Shown in pieces: positions 1 through 9,142 of a stretch of DNA of 64,000 nucleotides (position 1 is its first letter; each line of letters opens with the position of its first letter). The stretch lies in the NCBI GenBank assembly GCA_003254925.1, contig QANZ01018178.1:176284-240283 (forward strand). The letters are read 5' to 3'. Under the pieces are notes generated by a model. It had not been told where the DNA came from. It ran no database searches and saw only the letters and a program-made list of their open reading frames with translations. The position numbers were made by a program, and so were the translations under genes. This stretch comes from Chamaecrista fasciculata (lineage: Eukaryota; Streptophyta; Magnoliopsida; Fabales; Fabaceae).

Positions 1-315
1 CCCCCTCAACTTTGTTCATTGTACAAAAAACTCCCTGAACTTTGAAAAGTGATGAAAATCCCCTGAACTTTCAATTTTGTGCAAATAACCTCTTTTGTTA
101 AAAATTTCATTGAAAAAATCTATTTTTTTAAGCTTGTTTGCTACTATTAATTACAATAATGGTTAATTTTTAGGGGGTGTTTTGTGACTTTTCATAAAAT
201 TATCATAAAATTACAAAGAAAATTGATTTCTTTAATAAAAATCTTAACTAAAGCGGTTATTTGCACAAAATCCGAAGTTCAGGGGGTGTTTTGTGACTTT
301 TCATAACTTAAAGAG
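1..315. mobile_element. Partial foldback (inverted-repeat) element at window edge
   Basis: The two ends of this stretch are diverged inverted copies of each other. Bases 1-100 hold 'gaactttcaattttgtgcaa' followed by a 'ataacc' motif, and bases 250-315 hold the reverse-complement motif 'ttatttgcacaaaat' followed by 'ttcagggggtgttttgtg'. A second copy of the 'agggggtgttttgtgac' motif lies near 171. The middle is AT-rich with no ORF. The left end runs off the window, so no target duplication can be seen. It resembles the Mutator-type foldback MITEs elsewhere in the window. It lies directly before the PPR fragment, either in an intron or where the upstream part of that gene was interrupted. Confidence 0.5.
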
Positions 316-457
316 TTGCACAGTAACTAAAGTTTAAGTCAGATTTCTGCGTTTTAGCCTTTTAAAAAAATCTGTTGTTGAAGTGAGCAGCACAATTTTC
401 TTCAAAATAAATGTTAAACTGATGTTTTATTCTAAAGTTACTTCTGAATTATTGTAG

Positions 458-1657
458 GGTGGTTCATACATGGAGGGCTTGGATATCTTCCACAACATGT
501 TGCATGCAGGTGTTACACCAAATCAATACACTCTGGTAAGTGCTCTTGCAGCTTGTTCAAATTTAGTAGCCTTGGATCAGGGAAAGTGGATCCATGTTTT
601 CATTAATAGGGGTAAGATTAAGATGAATGAACGGCTACTTGCTGGCCTTGTTGACATGTATGCAAAATGTGGAGAGATCGAATTTGCATGCAAAGTTTTC
701 CATGAACACGACAGAGTGAAGCGTAAAGTTTGGCCTTGGAATGCCATGATTGGTGGGTTTGCAATGCTTGGAAAGCCTAATGAGGCCATAGGAATTTTTG
801 AACAAATGAAAGTCGAAAAAGTTGCTCCCAATAAAGTCACATTTGTTTCCTTATTAAATGCTTGCAGCCATGGCTACATGGTTGAGGAGGGTAAACTCTA
901 TTTCAGATCGATGATCAGCGAATATGGGATTAACCCAGAAATCGAGCATTATGGTTGTATGATAGATCTACTGGGTAGGGCTGGCCAATTGAAGGAAGCT
1001 GAAGACATGATTTCAAGTATGCCAATGGCTCCAGATGTTGCAATTTGGGGGGCACTACTTAATGCTTGTAGAATCCATAAAGACATGGTTTGAGGAAATA
1101 GGATAGGAAAAATAATTCAGGAATTGGACCCTGGTAATATTGGTTGTCAAATTCTGTTGGCTAATATCTATTCCACATCTGGAAGATGGAGTGAAGCAAG
1201 AATGTTGAGAGAGAAGGACGAAGAAAACCGGAGCAGTAAGAAAATTCCCGGATGCAGCTCAATTGAGCTGAAGGGCGTATTCCATCAATTCCTTGTTGGA
1301 GACAGATCCCATCCTCAAATCACAGAGCTTTATTCATTTTTGGATGAGATGACAACCAAGTTGAGGAATGCTGGGTATGTTCCAGAATTTGGAGAACTCT
1401 TGCTTGATATTGATGATGAGGAAGATAAAGAGACAGCTCTGTCAATACACAGTGAGAAGTTGGCTATTGCTTTTGGGTTGATGAACACAGAACCCGGAAC
1501 ACCAATTCGCATCGTGAAGAACTTGAGAGTTTGTGGGGATTGCCATCAAGCAACAAAGTTCATCTCCAAGGTTTACAATAGAGTCATTATAGTTAGAGAT
1601 AGGACAAGGTATCACCACTTTAAAGATGGAACCTGTTCTTGTAAAGATTATTGGTAG
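458..1657 (+). pseudogene. PPR-DYW RNA-editing factor, 3' part, with in-frame stop
   Basis: This is the C-terminal part of a PLS-class pentatricopeptide-repeat protein of the kind that edits C to U in organelle transcripts. Several PPR units are followed by E motifs and a DYW domain ending in KDYW. The DYW domain keeps the HSEK (HxE) and CGDCH zinc/deaminase residues and ends in CSCKDYW at 1657. The frame starts after a 'tgtag' that could be a 3' splice site; an in-frame TAG immediately precedes GGT at 458, so upstream coding must come from another exon or has been lost. A TGA at 1091-1093 interrupts the frame in the E region; the family normally has a basic residue there, so CGA to TGA is the simplest explanation. 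Reading stays open from 1094 to 1657. It is probably a recent pseudogene, but a sequence error is possible. Confidence 0.85.
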
Positions 1658-2336
1658 AGTTAATGAGTTGCATAGGGAAGCATCTATATGAAGATGGTGC
1701 AAACTGAGTGATTGGATGGGATAGATAGGCCATATTCAGCATAAGTGTCTGGAAAAGCTTAGTGATAAGATAACAAAAGGTTAGGTACGAAAACAAAATT
1801 ATTGATTTTTTTTTCTTTTGGTGAGAAAATTATTGAATTTTGGCAGCAAATTTGGACATCAATTATTGAATTTTGTATCTGTTTCATGTCAAATTTTTAG
1901 AAGAAGTGAAAACACTTTTTGTAAGTCCATCAACAATCGAATTTAGTTACACAAACTTGCATATTGGGACGATTCATATGATATTGTAATATAAACAAAA
2001 ATAATAGGAGTTACTTCAAATGGTCAAATTTATTTTTAAATGATAAATATTGTGGGTCTGTAAGATTTGCATGCTTCATTTTTATTGTTTTCTTCAAATA
2101 ATGGTATCATATAAATTTCTGACATGCTAGGAGTCAGATTCCAAGTGCTTTCTCATAGTAACAAGTTATGGGGTAAAATTTATCCTTTTTTTATGTTCAA
2201 CACTTCAACCAAAGTACATAATCACCCATCTCCACTACAAATTCATTATAAACAAACAGACCTCACAAAGTTCTTATTGGATCATTCTATATATGCAAAC
2301 GAAGAGCACTTTCATTTTTTAGGATACGGAGGTGCT
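1658..2336. other. Intergenic, no gene seen
   Basis: AT-rich DNA between the PPR fragment and the aldehyde-oxidase fragment. It probably includes the PPR 3' untranslated region just after 1657. No conserved ORF or clear repeat boundary was seen. Confidence 0.5.
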
Positions 2337-2554
2337 TTATACTTTGGCCATTTTCCATTTCAAGTATGCTTCCACAATGTCCAGTCCTCAGAATTCCTTT
2401 ACCACAGGCATGGTTGCAGGGACTTCCAATTGGAATGTTGAATTAACTCCATCTGATTTCTTCCATGAAACTAGTTGTTTTCTTGCTTCTGTCACAACAG
2501 CCCGTGTTGTGCAGTGAACCGATGCTGCTAGAAGTAACGGTGGCTCACCCGAAG
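2337..2554 (-). pseudogene. Aldehyde oxidase last-exon fragment
   Basis: On the minus strand a 'tgcag' splice acceptor at 2559-2555 is followed by a coding segment typical of the C-terminus of plant molybdenum-cofactor aldehyde oxidases: GEPPLLLAASVHC, then a TRAVVTEARKQL stretch, then FQLEVPATMPVVKEF. The conserved GLDIVEAYL and the natural C-terminal TAA at 2337-2339 follow. Between KEF and GLDI stands a TGA where the family usually has Cys (TGC/TGT), so the exon is broken by one substitution. No upstream exons of the roughly 1,350-residue enzyme were found between here and the PPR gene or the foldback element to the right. It is a gene relic, not a functional enzyme. Confidence 0.8.
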
Positions 2555-2945
2555 CTGCACAAACAAAATTTAAAGTGAGTGTTTCTATGACTTTCTTTCT
2601 GCAGGTTAAAGAAATGTTAAGATTGGAAAAACTTAAAGGATCAAGGAAAACACCGCAGTTCCACTCTTGTACCATGCTTTACTTGATATTTATTAACTCA
2701 GGTAAATATGACTAAAAAATGCAGCTTGAAAAGATAAATAGAGATCCTATGTTCTGAATAAAATTAGAGAGTATTTGAGAGAAAACTTATAGTATCTGAT
2801 TATTCTTATTAATGCTTATTCTGCTATTTATTTATAGTGAAGGAATGCTTCTTGGATCTACCTTGCTATTTATTTGAGCAATTGCGAGAGCGTTAATTGA
2901 CCCCGGTGGATTGGTCATGCCAAAAAGAGATAATTCAGTCCCTAA

Positions 2946-4385
2946 ATAAATCAATAATTGAAAAAAATACATTTCTAGTATTTATTAGGGTAATTAAATT
3001 ACTTTAGTACCTTTAAGTATGGACCGATTCCACTTTGATACCATGTTACTTTAAAAGTGACATTTTGATACCCTCTTCTTTTAAAAGTGCCATTTTCATA
3101 CCTTATTTTATTCGTTGTTAGCAATTTGGTACCCAAAACATTTTTTTGTTAACTCTCGACGGAAAAATGCACGTGCAGATCACGCACGTGATAAAAAACA
3201 CCAAATCACCCATTTTTTCCCCAAATGTCACAATTCAGCATCAAAAATCTTTTAGCTTCTCTTTGAAATTTCTCCTCCAAACCCAAAAAAACTCAAACAT
3301 CCCTCTAAATCATCTCACCCTCTCTCATTTCTGAAGCTAAATCCTTGAAAACCTTAAACAATGATAGCGAAGGATAATAAATTGTACTTCCTGAATGACA
3401 ATTTCGACCAGCGTCTTGCTTGAGGTTTTCGACGACTGGTCTGATATCTCCGCCGAAATTCACTTTGATTTGGCTAAATCATTTAGGATGATAGGCCGAG
3501 ATATTGACATCATCATCTAGCGACAAGACCTCAAGACTCTTCTCACGCACCTCGACCCTCAGACATTGATGAGGGAGGAGGTCGTGATGGTGCTCAGCGA
3601 GGTTGATTGAGAAGGCTGAGGATGCATCAGCGTCAAAGCCTTAATGAGTAGGGTCGGGTCAGTTTGTGGACTAGTACCAAACTCCAACAACTTGAGAGAG
3701 GCATTTCAGGTTTTTGACACCGATCACAACGGGAAAATCTCGACAGAGGAACTATTGCGAGTGTTCAAGGCCATCAACGACGAGTGGTGCACATTAGAGT
3801 CTTGAGGTCTTGTCGCTAGATGATGATGTCAATATCTCGGCTTATCATCCTAAATGATTTAGCCAAATCAGAGTGAGATTCGACAGAGATATCGGACCAG
3901 TCACCGAAAACTCAACCAAGACGTGGGTCGAAGTTGTCATTGGGAAAATACAATTTATTATCCTTCGCTACCATCGTTTAGGGTTTCCAAGGATTTAGCT
4001 TCATAAATGAGAGAGGATGAGATGATTTGGAGGAGAGTTTGAGTTTTTAGGGTTTGGAGGAGAAATTGCAAAGAGAAGATAAAAGATTTTCGATGTTGAA
4101 TCGTGACATTTGGGGGGAAAGTGGGCGATCTGGTATTTTTTTACCACGCACGTGACCTGCACGTGCTTTTCTCCTTCAGGAGTTAACAAAATAATGTTTT
4201 GAATATAAAAGTATTAACAACAAATAAAATAGGGTATTAAAATGTCACTTTTGAAAAAACAGAGTACCAAAATGTCACTTTTGAATGACCATGGTACTAA
4301 AGTGAAAGAGTCCATACATCAGGATACCAAAGTATAATTTACCCTAACAAATATTAGAAATATAGTTTCTTAATTATTGATTTAT
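2946..4385. mobile_element. Large foldback element carrying calmodulin-like gene fragment
   Basis: Two long inverted arms, about 2946-3540 and 3796-4385, flank a 255-bp loop. Outer ends match as 'ataaatcaataatt' and its reverse complement. Arms diverge by eye by roughly 10-20% over most of their length, but the innermost ~75 bp differ at about one base. The inner arm halves and the loop hold host-gene sequence: a calcium-binding calmodulin-like (CML) coding piece (see separate entry). Captured host sequence inside long terminal inverted repeats is typical of Pack-MULE or foldback elements. No transposase and no clear target duplication were seen, so it is non-autonomous and its superfamily is uncertain. 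Confidence 0.75.
3361..3795 (+). pseudogene. Captured EF-hand calmodulin-like (CML) gene fragment
   Basis: Reading rightward from an ATG at 3361 gives KLYFLNDNFDQRL, then after a frame change VFDDWSDISAEIHFDLAKSF, RMIGRDID and RQDLKTLLTHLDPQTL. This ends in REAFQVFDTDHNGKISTEEL. The EF-hand loop at 3716-3751 (DTDHNGKISTEE) keeps D1, D3, N5 and E12 and is a canonical calcium loop. Several in-frame stops and at least one frame change show that it is not translated as a whole. The part 3361-3540 exists again in inverted orientation at 3796-3975, while the EF-hand lies in the unique loop. The parent is a plant CML gene elsewhere in the genome. Confidence 0.75.
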
Positions 4386-4577
4386 CTATAATTAACAATT
4401 TAGTCCTTATAAATATTATAGGGGCTAAATAATTAATAGTTATTAAAAACACAAAATCAAGAGTGTATTTTTAATGTCTAAAGACTAAATCACATATTTG
4501 AACACTTATAGGGACTAAAAGATAGATTTTCTCAAATCTTTAATAATCTTGGAGAGAGATGGATACCTACCTGTTGG

Positions 4578-5283
4578 TAGGGGTGTTCAAAACCGAACCA
4601 AACCGATTGAACCGAACTACACCGAACCAAACCGAACCAAACCGAACCAAAACCGACATTCAAATGGTTTGGTTTGGTTTCATTTTTCTTAATTTTGGGC
4701 GGTTTGGTTCGGTGGCGGTTTGACACTTCACCAAACCGAACCAAACCGCAACTATGCAATTATATATAAATAATACAATACATTATATATATATAGTATT
4801 TATGCGTTCCTCCACTACTCCACTAAAACAAATAAACAATGAGGCACAACCCATGAAACTATAACCTAAAGACCAAAAGTAAAAATTGAAAAAGTAGCCG
4901 CATAGACATTTGACATTTCAATTCGCATTCAAAGTTCCAAACTGAAACCAGGGAAAGACCAAACCCTAACATCTATATTTCGTCTTCTCCCATTCGCATT
5001 CAAAGTCCCATTTCGTCTTCTGTTTCATAACTTAATGAACATAGTGCTGCTACTTTTCAGATGTTATGAAATTAGTACTTTTTATATTAATTATAAAATT
5101 AATAGTAATTAAAGGTCAAACCGCCCAAACCAAACCGCCAAAACTGCCATTATATTGGTTTGGTTTGGTTTGGTTTGATATTTTTTTTCAAAACGAACGG
5201 TTTGAGTTTTCTCCAAACCGATGCGAGCGGTTCGGTTTGAAAAACAATATTAAACCGCCCAAACCGCCCAACGAACACCCCTA
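4578..5283. mobile_element. Non-autonomous hAT MITE with 8-bp target duplication
   Basis: The element starts TAGGGGTGTTCA and ends CGAACACCCCTA, and is flanked on both sides by the perfect 8-bp duplication CCTGTTGG (4570-4577 and 5284-5291). Both ends are built of many tandem aaccgaacc/ggtttggtt motifs in opposite orientation, giving extended subterminal repeats. The core is AT-rich and has no transposase. Eight-base duplications and this terminus are typical of hAT elements. The perfect duplication suggests a fairly young insertion. Confidence 0.9.
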
Positions 5284-5291
5284 CCTGTTGG

Positions 5292-6608
5292 ATTGACACA
5301 ATCAGAGCCTCAAATGGGTTGATCTCTATTTTCTGAACCATTTTTTAGGGACTGAATTTTCTCTATCAAACTGATTTCATATGACTCCCCTATGCTTTGT
5401 CCTTACGATTGCCTGTTTTACACAACAACCCAAAACATCAACATGCAGATATCACGTAATCGAAATGATCAATGAAGCATGTAATTTGATACAGTATATA
5501 TAATGGCCTGTGAATATAACTGAATATCGAGTGCATCAAATTTGATCATAAAAAAATATCACGCAAAAATCTTTTTTTCAATATATGTCAATGTAACTGT
5601 GGGTTACTTTAATCCAACAAACATAACGAACAACACTTTGATGGACGATTCAATCGCTTGTCTTTGTTTATTGGTGGTAAGTCTATAATGCAAAGTTTGA
5701 TTCTTGACATGGGATGCAATGGGTCATGAGTCATTAAAATAATGACACGTGGAAGAGTTAGTTGTATGTAAGTAGTGGTGTGACTCCATACACAGTTGTG
5801 ATTGGTTAAAAAATTAATTATTTTTTTAATATACTAAGTCTTGTGGACAAACCTATAATATAATTTTTTAATATACGAATTGATAAACATGCAAATAATA
5901 TTTTGAGATTTAAAATTACAAAATATGATGGTGCTACGAAATAACGATGTTCTCCAAGGAAGGAATACGATGGACCTGCAAGAAGAGATGGCGGGGTTCG
6001 GCCCCTCATTTTCACTCTGATGCTAAAGTCAATAATAAATGAGAGAAAGTGTTCTAATCTCATATTGTTTAAGAGTAGAATGAAGTGTATACCTTATAAG
6101 TGACAAAAATTACCTTTAGGGTCAATTTTGGAGAACAAGTAGGAGAGGTTGTTATTATGGTTAAGATATTTAGAACATAATATATTCAGTTAGGTAGTTA
6201 GATGATGCTATATTAATATATATATATATATATATATAGTATTTTAAAATTTTTAGGTATTAAAAAATTTAATTCATAAAATTATTGAAATAATTAAATT
6301 AAAAAAATAAATGATATGGGAGGATTTTATGATAAATTATTAAATAATAAGAGGAAAATAAAAATTTGAGAGAATAGATTAAAATAAAGTTCTCTAAGAT
6401 CAATGAAAATTAAATTTGGACGAATAAATATAAAATAACCAAATCTTTTGACTTAAAGATTGAACCTTTATTCCTAAAGACTGAATCTTCAAGCTTAAAC
6501 ATTGAATCTTTTAACCCTAAATATTAAATCTTTAATCTTAAAGATTAGCTTGTGATAATTACAATTTTTTTTCTACATAGACATTGTCAAAATACAATTT
6601 TCTGGCTT
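5292..6608. other. Intergenic, AT-rich
   Basis: No gene was seen. A short (AT)n run lies near 6214-6238. Several short degenerate repeats around 'aaagattgaacctt' occur at 6450-6545. Confidence 0.4.
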
Positions 6609-6623
6609 CCAAACAAATAATTT

Positions 6624-6786
6624 TTTTTTGTTTGGGTATGTTATGGGTTTTCTCCACCTATCCGTTTTACGGTATAACGAAGACTAATCCCATTCGGGCT
6701 ACAGAGACGAAACGGTAGTGCCCTCCCAACAATGTCGACTCTAGGGATCGAACCTGGGTCCTCTCATCTAGGGTGTAGCTCGCCAA
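6624..6786 (-). mobile_element. tRNA-type SINE with 15-bp target duplication
   Basis: A 163-bp element lies between perfect direct repeats CCAAACAAATAATTT at 6609-6623 and 6787-6801. Read on the minus strand it carries GGTTCGATCCC (plus-strand 6744-6754), a good RNA-polymerase III B box. It ends in an A-run, seen as T's after 6620 on the plus strand. A target duplication of this length, a pol III box and a poly-A tail identify a SINE. The A box is weak. The intact duplication implies recent insertion. Confidence 0.75.
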
Positions 6787-7189
6787 CCAAACAAATAATT
6801 TGAAAACGCAAACATCCAGGACTTATAATTCAAGAATTACATACCAGATCTTCTCCTACACCTTGGATTTGTCTTACATCTGGTTTGAGTTGAAAAAGAT
6901 TTGTAGTTTAGGATTTAAAAATCGAACAGTGACCCTTGCCTAAATCTGGCAAAAAACAGACACCAAAAGAAATAAACCATTCGAAAATATAAATCTTGAT
7001 GAAATCAAATCAAACTTTTTAGGGTTGAAACTATACAAAAGGATTTAAATTAGGAAACAAACCTCAACCAAAAATGACTATAGACGAAAAAGTTAAGAGT
7101 TTTTAAAGTGGACCATTTTTCTATATGCGAATCCAAGAAACAGAATCTTACCTTGATTTTCAGAATGTATAGAATTTAACTCTTTGAAA

Positions 7190-8490
7190 TTTCATTATGG
7201 CCCAGTTCGTTTCCGTTTTGATTATAATCTATTTTGATTATAATCAAAATAAACACGTTCGTTTATATTTTTTCCTGATTCAATTATAATCATAATTCTT
7301 AAATAATCAAACACACTCAATTACACTTATACCCCTATACATAAACCTATAATTACCTATACTCTAATACATTCATTCTCCAATCACAAAGGGCAAAATG
7401 GTCTTTTACCTCAATATTGGACCATTTTGGAAATACTCATTCTTGTGTTGGGCTAAATTGTTATTTTGTCCAAATAATTTAGGATTGAAATTCATATTTT
7501 AGCCATTGTTTTTCTTCTTCCTCCCCATTGTTCTCTCTCTCTATCTCTCCTTTTCCAGAATCCAAACAAGAAGGACGAGGAAACAAACGAGAATATCCAA
7601 ATGACGAGATAAAAATTAAATTAAGAACCAGAAATTGCATACATACATACATACATTGATACATATATATAGGGGAAGAAACGAGGATATATGTATATAT
7701 ATATACCATGAACATTCAGTAAGTACACTGGTCATGAATAGGGATATTGATAATTAAAGGATTCTTCGTGGAAGCAAAAGGGGCATGAAGAAGGATTTGA
7801 GGATTAGGTGGACCAGAAAATATAAATTAAGATTTTAACGCCTCCGATGGCGAAATCTGCACGCACGAAGAACAATTGAAATCAAGATTGCGTCAAGTTC
7901 CAGGAGATTTGATGCCGGAAAATGTGGAATCGGATACTGTGGCGGCGAACGCGTTCTTGCGGGAGAAAGTGTGGGATGGAGAGAGAGAGAGAGAGAGAGC
8001 GAGAGAGACAGCGAGAGAGAGCGAGAGAGACACAGAGAGAGAGAGGAAAATTGAAGAAAATTGGAGAAATTTTTCGGGTCCGCCAGCTTCAACCTTTTCT
8101 CTCTCATCTAATGCGAATCGGTGCACCGATTTGCTTATTCGGTGCACCGATTTTCTTATTCGGTGCACCGATTTCGTAGGCAAAAAATGAAACGGTGCAC
8201 CGATTCGGAAAAACATCCCCCAACCAACTCACAAAAATAATCAAGATTTCACGTTTTTCAAGGCAAACAGTAACATTTTTGTTTTTTTTCACAACAACAA
8301 TCACATCCAAACACACTTTTATTATAATCAAATCACACCTTACTTTTTCTAACTTTTTCTTCCATTTATACCCCTATACAATTTATCAATTTCCTTACTT
8401 TTTATCCACCTACCACAATCATTACATACCCATTTTAATAATTTCACACAAATAATCAACAATCATCCAAACACCACTACAAAAATAANT
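7190..8490. repeat. Possible composite repeat with GA-rich tract
   Basis: Two AT-rich flanks share a 'tatacccctata' motif and 'attataatca' stretches (about 7215-7345 and 8310-8440) around a more GC-rich core. The core holds a (GA)n tract at 7979-8044 and a palindromic 21-bp repeat (separate entry). The ends (about 7200 'cagttcgttt', about 8470 'ccaaacacc') vaguely resemble transposon termini, but no target duplication was confirmed. Short ORFs here are low-complexity. Confidence 0.3.
8116..8205. repeat. Palindromic 21-bp tandem repeat (CGGTGCACCG)
   Basis: The decamer CGGTGCACCG, its own reverse complement, occurs at 8119, 8140, 8161 and 8193. The first three are exactly 21 bp apart. With flanks the first copy extends to the 16-bp palindrome AATCGGTGCACCGATT. 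The 21-bp period equals two helical turns. No coding role is supported. Confidence 0.85.
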
Positions 8491-8707
8491 ATTAATTAGT
8501 CCTTTTTATGGACTAAATAAGTAAATAGTATAGTATTTTATTTTTTAAGGACTAAAAAGTATATCATTTTAATCTTTCGAGGACTAAATGTGCATTTTAA
8601 CCTTTTAGGGATCAAGTTGTCATCTCAGTGATTTTTTAGGGATCAAATTGTTAGTTTACCCCATAAAAAATATAAAAAAGTCTAGTCATTTTGATCCTTA
8701 AATTATA

Positions 8708-9142
8708 GGGTTAGTTTTAGGATCCTAAAATTATTGTTTTTTCATTTTGATATTCAAACTTCCAAAATTATCTTATTTTGGTCTCTAAAATATGATTTCG
8801 TCTGGTTTTTGCCGTTATTTCTAACTGAACAGTTAAGATAAATCATTTTTTTGTCATACGTGTCAAAATAATTTAATTGTCAAAGAGAGAAAGAAAAACT
8901 TTACATATTTGAGATAAATTTGTGGTTAACTTTTTTCAAATTAAAGAGTTTTTTTTTCTCTTTATTAACTCATTTATTATGACACATATGAAATTGGAAT
9001 GATTTATCTAAAGTGTCTGTGTTAGAAATAACAACATATTCTGGACGAAATCACATTTTGAGACCAAAATAAAATAAATGTGAAAGTTTAAGGATCAAAA
9101 TGAAATAAAACATAATTTTTTTAAGATAGATGTGGCCACTTT
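8708..9142. mobile_element. Foldback MITE-like element
   Basis: Left and right halves are inverted copies. The left motif 'tcattttgat' followed by a 'ttattttggtctc' stretch, and 'gatttcgtc', reappear reversed as 'gacgaaatc', 'gagaccaaaataaa' and 'atcaaaatga' on the right. There is no ORF. Exact ends and target duplication were not resolved. Confidence 0.55.

Noticed and set aside
2124-2517. Plus-strand ORFs of 105 and 61 residues
   Set aside because: They overlap the antisense aldehyde-oxidase fragment and have no family of their own.
3146-4189. Pair of 62-residue ORFs facing each other
   Set aside because: These are the same non-coding arm sequence of the foldback element read from both sides.
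4578-5283. Repeated aaccgaacc arrays as a CRISPR or satellite array
   Set aside because: Bounded by inverted termini and an 8-bp duplication, so they are hAT subterminal repeats in a plant genome.
7835-8331. Overlapping ORFs on both strands
   Set aside because: They come from the (GA)n tract and the 21-bp palindromic repeat; low-complexity products with no family.
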